Part shown: one piece after another, positions 43,243-51,927 of the stretch
How positions within the stretch are numbered: position 1 is the first letter of the stretch
Layout: every line of letters begins with the position of its first letter
Source: Paludibacteraceae bacterium
GTDB lineage: Bacteria > Bacteroidota > Bacteroidia > Bacteroidales > Paludibacteraceae
Assembly (NCBI GenBank): GCA_017503075.1
Contig: JAFVTU010000020.1
Coordinates: 1 to 64,000 of the forward strand
Direction of reading: 5' to 3'
DNA: 64,000 nucleotides
Translations under genes and position numbers: made by a program
Notes under the pieces: model-generated
What the model was told of the DNA's origin: nothing
What the model saw: only the letters and a program-made list of their open reading frames with translations
The model's database searches: none

Positions 43243-44586
43243 ATGAAAGTAATGGACATTATGCAGCATCTAGCTGCGAAGCATCCAGGCGAAGCAGAGT
43301 ATTTGCAAGCCGTGCAAGAAGTTCTTGAGTCAATTGAAGAGGTGTATAATCAACACCCAGAGTACGAAAAGGCCAAAATCGTAGAGCGTATGGTTGAGCC
43401 TGATCGCATCTTTACTTTCCGTGTAACTTGGATTGACGATCAGGGAGAAGTACAAACCAACTTGGGTTATCGTGTGCAATTCAACTCCGCTATCGGCCCT
43501 TACAAAGGCGGACTGCGTTTCCATAAAGCTGTTAACCCATCCATGCTCAAGTTCTTGGGATTTGAGCAAACCTTCAAGAACGCGTTGACTACATTACCAA
43601 TGGGAGGTGCTAAGGGTGGTTCTGATTTCGATCCTGTCGGGAAATCCGATGCTGAGATCATGCGTTTCTGCCAAGCCTTCATGCTCGAACTTTGGCGCAA
43701 TATTGGCGTAGACACCGATGTGCCTGCTGGTGATGTGGGTGTTGGTGGTCGTGAAATCGGTTTCCTCAATGGTATGTATCAAAAGCTCGCGCGCGAATAT
43801 CATACAGGTGTGTTGACCGGCAAAGGCATGACATGGGGTGGCTCTATCCTTCGTCCAGAGGCAACTGGTTATGGTGCACTCTATTTCACGGAGCACCTCC
43901 TCCATCAAGCAGGCAAGAGTATCGAGGGTAAGACTGTAGCAATCTCTGGATTTGGTAACGTGGCTTGGGGTGCAGCTCAAAAAGCAACCGAGTTGGGTGC
44001 GAAAGTAGTGGCTATCTCTGGTCCTGACGGCGTATGTGCAATTCCTAATGGTATTACCGCAGAGATGATTGACTACATGCTTGTTATGCGTGCAAGCAAC
44101 CGCAATAAGGTACAAGATATGGCGGACAAGTTCCCAGGTCAAGCACACTTTACTGCTGGCAAAAAAGCATGGTCAGTACCTTGCGATATCGCTCTCCCAT
44201 GTGCGTTCCAAAACGAGCTTAGCGAGGATGATGCTAAGGAATTGAAGGCTAATGGCTGCTGGTGCTGCTGCGAGGTAAGTAACATGGGGTGCCAACCTGG
44301 CGCAATTCATTACTTCCAACACAATGGCGTACTCTTTGCTCCTGGCAAGGCGGTTAATGCCGGTGGTGTAGCTACTTCTGGTCTTGAGATGACACAAAAC
44401 TGCGAGCACCTCAGTTGGACAGCGCAAGAGGTGGATACTCGTCTACACCAAATCATGCAATCTATCCACGAACAATGCGTGAAGTTCGGTACACAAGCCG
44501 ACGGCACAATTGACTACGTGAAGGGTGCTAACATCGCTGGCTTTATGAAAGTGGCTCAAGCGATGTTGGAGCAAGGGATTGTGTAA
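43243..44586 (+). CDS. gdhA: NADP-specific glutamate dehydrogenase
   Basis: 447 residues, hexameric bacterial type. PYKGGLRFHKAVN near residue 88 and PMGGAKGGSDFDPVGKSD near 118 hold the substrate and catalytic lysines; ISGFGNVAWG near 228 is the dinucleotide loop, and the C-terminal NCEHLSWTAQEVD is typical of the NADP enzymes. It makes glutamate from 2-oxoglutarate and ammonia, the main ammonia-assimilation route in many gut Bacteroidales. It has its own promoter and a terminator. Confidence 0.95.
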   Translation: MKVMDIMQHLAAKHPGEAEYLQAVQEVLESIEEVYNQHPEYEKAKIVERMVEPDRIFTFRVTWIDDQGEVQTNLGYRVQFNSAIGPYKGGLRFHKAVNPSMLKFLGFEQTFKNALTTLPMGGAKGGSDFDPVGKSDAEIMRFCQAFMLELWRNIGVDTDVPAGDVGVGGREIGFLNGMYQKLAREYHTGVLTGKGMTWGGSILRPEATGYGALYFTEHLLHQAGKSIEGKTVAISGFGNVAWGAAQKATELGAKVVAISGPDGVCAIPNGITAEMIDYMLVMRASNRNKVQDMADKFPGQAHFTAGKKAWSVPCDIALPCAFQNELSEDDAKELKANGCWCCCEVSNMGCQPGAIHYFQHNGVLFAPGKAVNAGGVATSGLEMTQNCEHLSWTAQEVDTRLHQIMQSIHEQCVKFGTQADGTIDYVKGANIAGFMKVAQAMLEQGIV

Positions 44587-44641
44587 GGTGAAAACGGAAA
44601 ACTAGAAAGGTAAAAACTGAAAGGTTTGTACGTTGATAAAA

Positions 44642-44674
44642 AATAAGAGCGTGTCCCGTGGGCACGCTCTTATT
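44642..44674. terminator. Bidirectional terminator hairpin after gdhA
   Basis: AATAAGAGCGTG (44642-44653) pairs with CACGCTCTTATT (44663-44674). It separates gdhA from the convergent lipoprotein gene. Confidence 0.8.
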
Positions 44675-44694
44675 GTATAGAATAGGGATGTGAA

Positions 44695-46188
44695 TTATTT
44701 CACGATAACCTCTTTGATTTCCCAAGTAGCAGAAACGTCGTTGCAAACATACTTCCATGCGATGCGGCAGTTTGCTTTGAGATTCTCAGCAGGGATTGCG
44801 ATCTCGCCAGAAGAAACATAGCCCCAACCGGTGGTACCATATACCATACCCTTGAGCTCGGTCCAAGTAGCAGCTTTCACGTCTTTGTCAAAGTCGTTAG
44901 AAACCCAGATGGTATATTGAGCTTTAGTTGCCTCTGTGTTAGGTACTTGAGCAGCAGGACCAAATGCATGGTTGAAGGTAAGGGTAGCAGCACTCTTGCC
45001 AGACAAATCCAAAGCAGGAGTGATGAACCAGTCTTCGTTTGGATGAGTAGCATTGTCAGCAAAACCAGACATCTTCGCGCCATATTTAGCATCGAAAGTC
45101 CATACTTGGTCACCCGATACGTTTACGGTTGTAAACTTATCAAAGCTTGCTTGTGCGAGCAATGTTTCATTGAGTAATTCTTCACCCGTAACTTCAGCTG
45201 GTTTTGTACCAAACTCTTTTCCCTCAACCACAGCGTATGTTGGATTCTTGATACCAGCCGCGCTAAAATATCCTTCCAATGAACCATAGATAATAATTTC
45301 TTTGCCATACATACTTGGATTTTCTGGCAAGTTTAATCCAGTGCGAAGAGCACCTGAAGGCAACTGTACAGGAACCATTTTAGTAGCATCTGTCTCTGTT
45401 TGAGAATCAGCAATAACGATATTAGTTTGGTATGTTTTTCCATCTTGAGTACCCCAAGGCTCATTCAATTCAAGATTGTTCATATTCATACCATTTACTT
45501 GACCAACAATATAGCCTTTTACATAGAAAACACCACCTGATACATCTTTGGTTTTATTACCTAACGCAATTACGTCCGATGTTGTGTAAGGACTTTCTAA
45601 TGTACCTTCACCAATCACCTCACCAGGGTTTGTGCCTGGATTGGTACCAGGGTCTGTGCTGCTAAGATTAGCATTGGTAGATTTCCAAATGTATGCTCCG
45701 CTCGCAGTTTCAAAAGTACCTTTGAAGTTTTTGATCTTTCCATACAAAACAACGAAGTCTCCTACTGCTACGGCACCGTCACTAGCAAGCTTTTCATTAT
45801 TAGGTCCTTTTACACGATAAGCTTCAAAGTCATCTTGTGAATTAGCACCTTTTACATCTTCAATGTAGAAAGTAGCGTTTCCGTATTGGGTGCTAACTTC
45901 TTTAACTTTCTTAACCCAGCCCATTACATAGTATTCTTCTGTGGATGTTGAGTCGCCAGTTGTTAATCCTGCGCAAATCTCGCGTGCTTGAGCAACGGTC
46001 AAAGCACCAGCAGGAATATTCCAACTAGCAGTGTCAGGAGCTTGGCCTACTACTGTACTAGTTGTGTCTCCACCGTTATTTCCACTGCCAGGACCGTTTG
46101 GACCTACAGGAGGGTTGTTTGGCTCGCAGGCTGCAAAAGCAACTGCCATAATCAGCATAGATGCTGCAAAAAAATTGTTCAGTTTCAT
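44695..46188 (-). CDS. Multidomain surface lipoprotein (OB-fold, DUF6359-like, choice-of-anchor J)
   Basis: 497 residues. A signal peptide with lipobox VAFAACE (cysteine about 20) is followed by a proline/glycine linker. An OB-fold-like domain (about 60-170, EYYVMGWVKKVKEV...FYIEDVKG) leads to a linker of repeated DPGTNPGTNPG, then a DUF6359-like domain (about 195-320, VFYVKGYIVGQVNG). At the C-terminus is a choice-of-anchor J domain (about 345-497, GAKMSGF...DWFITPALDLSG). This layout is typical of Bacteroidetes surface lipoproteins next to polysaccharide-use genes; a ligand cannot be named. Its C-terminal domain resembles that of the lipoprotein at 51928. Confidence 0.8.
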   Translation of the reverse strand: MKLNNFFAASMLIMAVAFAACEPNNPPVGPNGPGSGNNGGDTTSTVVGQAPDTASWNIPAGALTVAQAREICAGLTTGDSTSTEEYYVMGWVKKVKEVSTQYGNATFYIEDVKGANSQDDFEAYRVKGPNNEKLASDGAVAVGDFVVLYGKIKNFKGTFETASGAYIWKSTNANLSSTDPGTNPGTNPGEVIGEGTLESPYTTSDVIALGNKTKDVSGGVFYVKGYIVGQVNGMNMNNLELNEPWGTQDGKTYQTNIVIADSQTETDATKMVPVQLPSGALRTGLNLPENPSMYGKEIIIYGSLEGYFSAAGIKNPTYAVVEGKEFGTKPAEVTGEELLNETLLAQASFDKFTTVNVSGDQVWTFDAKYGAKMSGFADNATHPNEDWFITPALDLSGKSAATLTFNHAFGPAAQVPNTEATKAQYTIWVSNDFDKDVKAATWTELKGMVYGTTGWGYVSSGEIAIPAENLKANCRIAWKYVCNDVSATWEIKEVIVK

Positions 46189-46255
46189 TGTTTTTGATTT
46201 TTATAAAGTGAATAATATATGTGTTTCGCCTTTTTACGCAAAGTAAAATCAACTG

Positions 46256-46263
46256 CAAAGTTA
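46256..46263 (-). promoter_or_regulatory. -7 box TAACTTTG for the lipoprotein
   Basis: Consensus-type box 68 bases before the start codon at 46188. Confidence 0.55.
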
Positions 46264-46387
46264 CGAAAACTTTATTATATACGCAAAAAAAAGGTGTAAA
46301 AAATATTTTTTTAAGCATTCTGTTCGCAAAAATGAATGAAAATCTTATTTTTTATTAAAAATATTTTGTGGAATCAGAAAAAAGCAG

Positions 46388-46395
46388 TAATTTTG
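46388..46395 (+). promoter_or_regulatory. -7 box TAATTTTG for infC-rpmI-rplT
   Basis: Near-consensus box that predicts a transcript starting about 46402 with a leader of about 68 nt. Confidence 0.6.
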
Positions 46396-46455
46396 CATGC
46401 TGAATTGCGAATGTAGGTTTATGTCGCAGTCAAAACGCGTTTTTATTAATTAATT

Positions 46456-46461
46456 AGGAGG
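46456..46461 (+). promoter_or_regulatory. Shine-Dalgarno AGGAGG before an AUA start
   Basis: A full AGGAGG lies eight bases ahead of ATA 46470. Shine-Dalgarno sequences are rare in Bacteroidetes, whose ribosomes largely hide the anti-SD, so this one probably matters for choosing the start. Confidence 0.7.
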
Positions 46462-46469
46462 ATAAAACT

Positions 46470-47027
46470 ATAGCAAATCCACAAAAAGGCCCACAACAAC
46501 GTCGTGGCCGCGTAGAAAAAGAAATGCCCAATCGCATCAACGATGCGATTCGCGGTGTGAAAGAAGTGCGCCTAGTAGGCGACAATGTAGAGCAAGGTAT
46601 CTATTCGTATGAAGCAGCGATGCGTATGGCGGATGATATGAACTTGGACTTAGTAGAAATTTCAGCCAATGCAGTACCACCTGTGTGCCGTATTTTGGAT
46701 TATCAGAAATTCCTCTATCAAAAGAAACGCAAGGAAAAAGAAATCAAAGCGAACTCTGCCAAGGTTGTGATAAAGGAGATTCGTTTTGGACCTCAGACTG
46801 ATGAGCACGATTACAACTTTAAGTTGAAGCACGCGCAAGAGTTCTTGAAAGACGGCAACAAGGTGAAGGCATATGTATTCTTCCGTGGTCGTAGTATTTT
46901 GTTCAAAGACCAAGGAGAGTTGCTGCTCGCGCGTTTTGCAAATGACCTAGAAGAGTATGGCAAAGTGGAAGCTATGCCAAAACTCGAAGGCAAACGCATG
47001 ATTGTGAATATCGCACCTAAAAAATAA
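46470..47027 (+). CDS. infC: Translation initiation factor IF-3 with probable AUA start
   Basis: 185 residues if it starts at ATA 46470. The first ATG in frame, at 46524, would give a 167-residue protein lacking the basic N-terminus ([18 protein letters not shown]) usual in Bacteroidetes IF-3. Between the stop at 46455 and that ATG no ATG, GTG or TTG exists. The two IF-3 domains are complete: [19 protein letters not shown] at the start, and the C-terminal domain from about 100. In E. coli infC starts at AUU and is self-regulated because IF-3 rejects such codons; an AUA start here suggests the same circuit. First gene of infC-rpmI-rplT. Confidence 0.9.
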   Translation: MANPQKGPQQRRGRVEKEMPNRINDAIRGVKEVRLVGDNVEQGIYSYEAAMRMADDMNLDLVEISANAVPPVCRILDYQKFLYQKKRKEKEIKANSAKVVIKEIRFGPQTDEHDYNFKLKHAQEFLKDGNKVKAYVFFRGRSILFKDQGELLLARFANDLEEYGKVEAMPKLEGKRMIVNIAPKK

Positions 47028-47035
47028 ATGAGGAT

Positions 47036-47110
47036 ATATGGCGAGGTGACAATGCTATACCATTCTACACCACGCTACACCATACTACAGTCGTAGGGCC
47101 ACCAATGGCT
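47036..47110. repeat. 10-bp repeats plus GTAG-palindrome between infC and rpmI
   Basis: CTATACCATT, CTACACCACG, CTACACCATA and CTACAGTCGT at 10-bp steps (47055-47094) run into GTAGGGCCACCAATGGCTGCC, whose GCCA-CCAA-TGGC is a hairpin (47098-47109). Same layout as other spacer elements but a different repeat word, and placed inside a ribosomal operon. Confidence 0.6.
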
Positions 47111-47155
47111 GCCTGAGACTTAAAATCAATATTAACAATTTAAATTATTAACAAA

Positions 47156-47353
47156 ATGCCAAAGGTAAAGACTAATTCCGGTGCTAAAAAAAGATTCGCT
47201 CTTACCGGAACGGGCAAAATCAAGCGTAAACACGCTTACAAGAGTCACATTCTGACAAAGAAGACTAAAAAACAAAAACGCAACTTGACTCACGTTGCAT
47301 TGGTAGATTCAACAAACTTGCGCTCTGTTCGCGAAATGTTGGTTCTCCGTTAA
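47156..47353 (+). CDS. rpmI: 50S ribosomal protein L35
   Basis: 65 residues, very basic. [20 protein letters not shown] and the [14 protein letters not shown] stretch are hallmarks. Second gene of the infC-rpmI-rplT operon. Confidence 0.97.
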   Translation: MPKVKTNSGAKKRFALTGTGKIKRKHAYKSHILTKKTKKQKRNLTHVALVDSTNLRSVREMLVLR

Positions 47354-47387
47354 TTATTAACCACCAAATTATTAAACTAGTAAAACT

Positions 47388-47741
47388 ATGCCAAGATCAG
47401 TCAATCACGTTGCTTCGCGCAACCGTCGTAAGAAGATTTTGAGCCTCACACGAGGCAATTTTGGTGGCCGTGCAAACGTTTGGACAGTTGCCAAAAACAC
47501 ATGGGAGAAAGGTCTCCAGTACGCTTATCGCGATCGTAAGAACAAAAAACGCACTTTCCGTGCGTTGTGGATTCAACGTATCAATGCAGCCGCTCGTTTG
47601 GAGGGCTTGAGCTACAGCCAATTGATGGGTGCATTGAAGAAAGCTGGTATCGAAATCAATCGTAAAGTCCTCGCAGACTTGGCGATGAACCAGCCACAAG
47701 CGTTCAAAGCTATCGTTGAACAAGCGAAGCATTCTCTCTAA
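47388..47741 (+). CDS. rplT: 50S ribosomal protein L20
   Basis: 117 residues, basic and helical. [18 protein letters not shown] at the start and [20 protein letters not shown] are typical. Required early in 50S assembly; in many bacteria L20 represses its own operon by binding the mRNA. It closes the operon and is followed by a terminator. Confidence 0.97.
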   Translation: MPRSVNHVASRNRRKKILSLTRGNFGGRANVWTVAKNTWEKGLQYAYRDRKNKKRTFRALWIQRINAAARLEGLSYSQLMGALKKAGIEINRKVLADLAMNQPQAFKAIVEQAKHSL

Positions 47742-47757
47742 TGTGAAGAAAAAGCGA

Positions 47758-47802
47758 AATAAGGTGTTCCTGCTAAATGGCAAGGCACCTTATTCCTTTT
47801 TT
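47758..47802 (+). terminator. Intrinsic terminator after rplT
   Basis: AATAAGGTG (47758-47766) pairs with CACCTTATT (47786-47794), then a T run. A second perfect palindrome ACACGCG-TG-CGCGTGT follows at 47812-47827. Confidence 0.8.
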
Positions 47803-47864
47803 TATATACGCACACGCGTGCGCGTGTATTGAGGTGAATAATCCAAAAATAAATCTATAAAAAT

Positions 47865-49064
47865 ATGAAAAAGACCATGATTCTGTTGGTGGCTATACTT
47901 TCCACCATTTCTATGTCGGCAGCCGAATTGCCAGGCTTCCGCTATGAAGATGCAACGAAGTTCCAAATTATCAACAAAGGTTGGGACAATACCACCGAAC
48001 CTTATACCCGTCTGCCTCAGGCATTTATGGATAGTTGCCGCGAGGAGCAAGCATGGTTGTACAACCATTCGGCAGGCATTGCTGTTCGTTTCGCTACCAA
48101 TAGCAAGCGTATTGCTGCACAATATAACTTGAAGAACAATTTCCATATGCAACATATGGCGATGACGGGTATCAAAGGCACCGACCTCTATTACCTCAAC
48201 GAACAGCGTAATGTATGGGAGCATGTCAATACCGCTCGCCCACAAGAAAAGAATCTAATTGCAGACTCTATTCAGTCAAAACTCTATGTGGAGAATTTGG
48301 ATGGTGAGATGCATGAATATATGATTTACTTGCCATTGTATGATGGTATCAATTGGTTGCAAATCGGAGTGGACTCTACTGCAGAGCTCTGCATGCCACG
48401 TGTAGAGAATCCTCGTAAGATGGGCAAGATAGTGATTTATGGTACAAGTATCCAACAAGGCGGTTGTGCTAGTCGCGTGGGTATGGTGCCAAGCGCAATG
48501 ATTCAACGCGAATACAATTTGGAGTGTGTAAACTTGGCTACTTCAGGCAATGCACGTATGGATTTCTACATTGCAGAAGCATTGGCAAGCATCGAAGATG
48601 CCATCTGCTATGTGATAGACCCTGTGCCAAACTGTACCGAAGACCGTTGTGATACAGCCACTTATGATTTTATCAACATACTTCGTACCTTGCGCCCTGA
48701 AGTACCTATCATCATGGTAGAGGGCATTATGTATCCATACACTCGTCATGATAGCTACTTTGCAGAGTACTTGCCCAAGAAGAATGCAGCATTCCGTCGC
48801 GGCTATGAGCAACACTTGGCGGAGAATCCTAAAGGCTTGTATTACATGACTTACGAAGGACAAGTAGGTCCTGAGATGGAAGGCACGGTGGATGGCGTGC
48901 ATTTGACGGATTATGGTTTCCGTGCATATGCAGACTTGCTTGAGGTCAAGATTAAAGAGGCATTGGATGATACCGATGTGGATTATGACCTCACTCCATC
49001 TTACAATATCGTGCGCCCAAAAACATGGTGGGAGCGACTCGTGTATTTATTCAAAGGCAATTAA
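47865..49064 (+). CDS. SGNH/GDSL hydrolase with GxDLY N-terminal domain
   Basis: 399 residues with a signal peptide (1-19, SMSA-AE). The N-terminal domain (about 25-175) carries the GTDLYYL signature of GxDLY proteins. The SGNH domain begins IVIYGTSIQQGGCAS (nucleophile serine), and DGVHLTDYGF near residue 345 supplies the Asp/His pair. Such pairs are exported esterases acting on acylated sugars or other esters. It is directly upstream (24 bp) of a TonB receptor and lipoprotein and may process what that pair imports. Not closely related to the CE2 esterases at 60.4-64 kb. Confidence 0.87.
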   Translation: MKKTMILLVAILSTISMSAAELPGFRYEDATKFQIINKGWDNTTEPYTRLPQAFMDSCREEQAWLYNHSAGIAVRFATNSKRIAAQYNLKNNFHMQHMAMTGIKGTDLYYLNEQRNVWEHVNTARPQEKNLIADSIQSKLYVENLDGEMHEYMIYLPLYDGINWLQIGVDSTAELCMPRVENPRKMGKIVIYGTSIQQGGCASRVGMVPSAMIQREYNLECVNLATSGNARMDFYIAEALASIEDAICYVIDPVPNCTEDRCDTATYDFINILRTLRPEVPIIMVEGIMYPYTRHDSYFAEYLPKKNAAFRRGYEQHLAENPKGLYYMTYEGQVGPEMEGTVDGVHLTDYGFRAYADLLEVKIKEALDDTDVDYDLTPSYNIVRPKTWWERLVYLFKGN

Positions 49065-49088
49065 CATCAATCTATAATATTAATCATT

Positions 49089-51875
49089 ATGAAGAAAGTA
49101 CTTTTATTTCTTTTTTGCGCAATGGCTTCAGTTGCCATCTCAGCGCAGACCGTCAGTGGTACTGTTATCGATGCTGATAACAATGAACCTCTGATAGGTG
49201 TTTCTATCCTTGAAGTCGGTACTGCTAACGGTATTGTGACTGACATCGATGGCAATTTTGAGCTATCCGTTAATGACGGTGCTAAGTTACAACTCTCTTA
49301 TGTAGGTTATGAGACCAAGGAAATCGCTGTTGGCAAAAAGTCCAACCTCGGAGTCATTGAAATGACACCAGAAGCTGTTGGCTTGCAAGACGTTACAGTG
49401 ACTGGTCAAATAGCTATACAGCGGAAGACTCCTATCGCTGTAAGCCAAGTGACAGCTCTTGATATCGAAGAGCGTATTGGTGGTGGCGAGTTCGTGGAGG
49501 TGCTCAAGAATACTCCTGGTGTACATGCTAACTCCAATGGTGGTAGCTGGGGTGATAGCGAGATTTGGATGCGTGGTTTTGACAACACCAATATCGCTAT
49601 GATGATTAACGGTGTACCTATGAACGGTATGGAGAACGGTAAAGTGTATTGGTCTAACTGGCAAGGTCTTGCTGATGTGACCTCTGTTATGCAAACGCAA
49701 CGTGGTCTTGGTGCCTCTAAGATGAGTGCGCCTTCTGTAGGTGGTACTATCAATATCGTTACCAAAGGTCTAGATGCGAAACGTGGTGGTACATTCTCTT
49801 ACTCTCTGGGTGATAATGGCTACAACAAAGTGACATTCTCTGTTTCTACAGGTCTAATGTCTAACGGTTGGGCTATCACTTTGATGGGTGGTCGTACTTG
49901 GGGTGATGGTTATATCCAAGGTACAAGCTTCGAGGGCTACAACTATTTTGCAAACATCTCTAAGCGTATCAACGAAAACCACCAATTGTCTTTGACCGCT
50001 TTTGGTGCACCACAAGAGCACTACCAACGTAGTGGAAGTGGTGGCGCGTTGACAATGTCTGAGTGGAATAATGTACGCAAATATATGAAGGATGGTGTAC
50101 ACTTCTCTCGTTTCAATCCTACCTATGGCTATGATAACTACGGCCATGAAAACTCTGCTAACTACAATGTATATCATAAACCACAAATCTCTCTTAACCA
50201 TGTATGGCAAATCGACCACAAATCATCTCTTTCTACAACTGCCTATGTATCAATCGGCCGCGGTTATGGTCGTACTGCTGAGCCTGGTTTAGGTTACGAT
50301 GGCAGTTATTCAGATTTGACCTATGGAGCCAATTACGGTACTTTGTCCTACAAATTCCGTCGTGAAGATGGTACATTTGATTACGGAGCGGTAATGGAAC
50401 TTAACAATCCTGCTAATCCAATCTACAATCCAGAGTCTAGTGAGTTTGAACGTTATTATACAGGTTCTCAATTGGTTATTTGCGAGAACCGTAATGACCA
50501 CAACTGGTACGGATTGACGTCTACTTATACCAATAAGTTTGCGGACATGTTTGATTTCTATGCAGGTATTGATGTCCGTTACTATCAAGGTAAGCACAAT
50601 GCAACCATTTCTAATCTACTAGGCGGTGATTATTTCATTGATAAAACTCGTGCAGATGTAGATCCTACTAAGAATAGTGCAGCATTGGACCACGCATGGG
50701 TAAATGAAAAACTCACTATCGGTGATATCGCATACCGTAACTACGACGGTTTTGTGGTACAAGAAGGTGCTTTTGCACAATTAGAGTACAACCAAAATAA
50801 TTGGTCTGCATTCATCAACGGATCTATCAACTACAACCACTATTGGAAGGTAGATTATTTCTACTACGATGCTGCGCAAGGCAAATCTGATGTCCTTGGC
50901 TTCTTGGGAGGAACTATCAAAGCTGGTGCTAACTATGAGTTCAACAAGCACCACAATGCTTTTGTTAACGTAGGTTATATTTCTCGTGCGCCAAACTTTG
51001 ATAACGGTGCTTTTATGCAAGCTAGTACAAGCAATGTAGTTAATATTGAGGCAAAGAACGAACAGGTTGCTAGTGCAGAGATTGGCTATGGATTCCACAA
51101 TGAATATGTAAATGTGGCTGTTAACGGCTATTTCACCGAGTGGATGGACAAGACTATGACCAAGAGAGGTACCGTTAGTAAGAAAGATGATAAAGGACAA
51201 GATATCCAAGGTACAGAACAAGAGTATGCTATGAATATGACAGGCGTAAATGCACGTCACATGGGTCTTGAGTTTGAGGTAAAAGCGCGTCCTGCTAAGT
51301 GGGTAGAGCTTTCAGCTATGTTATCGCTAGGTGATTGGAAATGGGATAGTGATTCTGTCGTAGGTTATATCTACGATGAAAAAGGTCAGGCACTTACTAA
51401 TTCCAACGAAATCACTACACCAGGTGCCCCTGATCATGCACATGCGATTATCAATATGAAGGGTATCAATGTCGGTGGTTCTGCTCAAACTACTGCTAAC
51501 CTCGGTGTTACTTTCAAACCATTCAAAGGATTCCGCATAGGTGCTGAATATACGCTCTATGATCGCAACTACGCATATTATTCATTCTCAGGAAAGGATC
51601 TTAATTTAGGTAAGACAATGAATGTAGTTAAACCATGGCGTGTGCCTACGGGTGGTCAATTGGATATGCGTGCTTCTTATAGTTTTGAGATTGGTGGTGT
51701 AAGAGCAACACTTTCTGGTAATGTAACTAACTTGCTCAATCAATACTATATAGAGAAAGCTTGGAACCCAGCTGCCGTTAGTACATCAGCAGATAAGGTC
51801 GTTACAGCAGATGAGGTTTACTTCTATTTTGCAAAAGGAATTCAATACAACGTTCGTTTGAAAGTTAACTTCTAA
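49089..51875 (+). CDS. TonB-dependent receptor with carboxypeptidase-like N-domain
   Basis: 928 residues. A signal peptide (1-19, AISA-QT) is followed by a CarboxypepD_reg-like domain (about 20-97, VSGTVIDADNNEPLIGVSI), a plug domain (about 105-225, with EIWMRGFDNTNIAMMINGVP), and a 22-strand barrel ending in FAKGIQYNVRLKVNF. The plug is of the general receptor type rather than the SusC type, and there is no SusD gene; the following gene is a different lipoprotein. The substrate could be a metal chelate or a glycan. Only 25 bp separate it from the lipoprotein's repeat-built upstream gap. Confidence 0.9.
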   Translation: MKKVLLFLFCAMASVAISAQTVSGTVIDADNNEPLIGVSILEVGTANGIVTDIDGNFELSVNDGAKLQLSYVGYETKEIAVGKKSNLGVIEMTPEAVGLQDVTVTGQIAIQRKTPIAVSQVTALDIEERIGGGEFVEVLKNTPGVHANSNGGSWGDSEIWMRGFDNTNIAMMINGVPMNGMENGKVYWSNWQGLADVTSVMQTQRGLGASKMSAPSVGGTINIVTKGLDAKRGGTFSYSLGDNGYNKVTFSVSTGLMSNGWAITLMGGRTWGDGYIQGTSFEGYNYFANISKRINENHQLSLTAFGAPQEHYQRSGSGGALTMSEWNNVRKYMKDGVHFSRFNPTYGYDNYGHENSANYNVYHKPQISLNHVWQIDHKSSLSTTAYVSIGRGYGRTAEPGLGYDGSYSDLTYGANYGTLSYKFRREDGTFDYGAVMELNNPANPIYNPESSEFERYYTGSQLVICENRNDHNWYGLTSTYTNKFADMFDFYAGIDVRYYQGKHNATISNLLGGDYFIDKTRADVDPTKNSAALDHAWVNEKLTIGDIAYRNYDGFVVQEGAFAQLEYNQNNWSAFINGSINYNHYWKVDYFYYDAAQGKSDVLGFLGGTIKAGANYEFNKHHNAFVNVGYISRAPNFDNGAFMQASTSNVVNIEAKNEQVASAEIGYGFHNEYVNVAVNGYFTEWMDKTMTKRGTVSKKDDKGQDIQGTEQEYAMNMTGVNARHMGLEFEVKARPAKWVELSAMLSLGDWKWDSDSVVGYIYDEKGQALTNSNEITTPGAPDHAHAIINMKGINVGGSAQTTANLGVTFKPFKGFRIGAEYTLYDRNYAYYSFSGKDLNLGKTMNVVKPWRVPTGGQLDMRASYSFEIGGVRATLSGNVTNLLNQYYIEKAWNPAAVSTSADKVVTADEVYFYFAKGIQYNVRLKVNF

Positions 51876-51927
51876 TCTAGAAGTTTGAAACTTTGAGACT
51901 TTGAAACTTTTAAATTATTTAATAACA
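51876..51927. repeat. GAAACTTTGA repeats before the lipoprotein
   Basis: AGTTTGAAACTTTGAGACTTTGAAACTTTT fills most of the gap (words of about ten bases repeated three times). Similar words occur at 34173. Confidence 0.5.

Larger units (their letters stand above)
46189..46469. other. Divergent spacer before infC
   Basis: Holds the lipoprotein promoter (46256-46263), an AT-rich stretch, the infC promoter (46388-46395) and an infC leader of about 68 nt ending in a Shine-Dalgarno sequence. The leader is long for this genome and may carry control elements; I could not find a convincing mimic of the L20 binding site. Confidence 0.5.

Noticed and set aside
43594-44148. 184-codon minus-strand frame inside gdhA
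   Set aside because: Antisense shadow of a highly conserved enzyme.
46524-47027. infC starting at the ATG at 46524
   Set aside because: It would drop the basic N-terminus and ignore the AGGAGG eight bases before ATA 46470.
47388-47741. L20 leader riboswitch-like mimic inside the operon
   Set aside because: I could not find a helix pair resembling the 23S L20 site in the leader or the infC-rpmI gap; the hairpin at 47098 fits the general spacer palindromes better.
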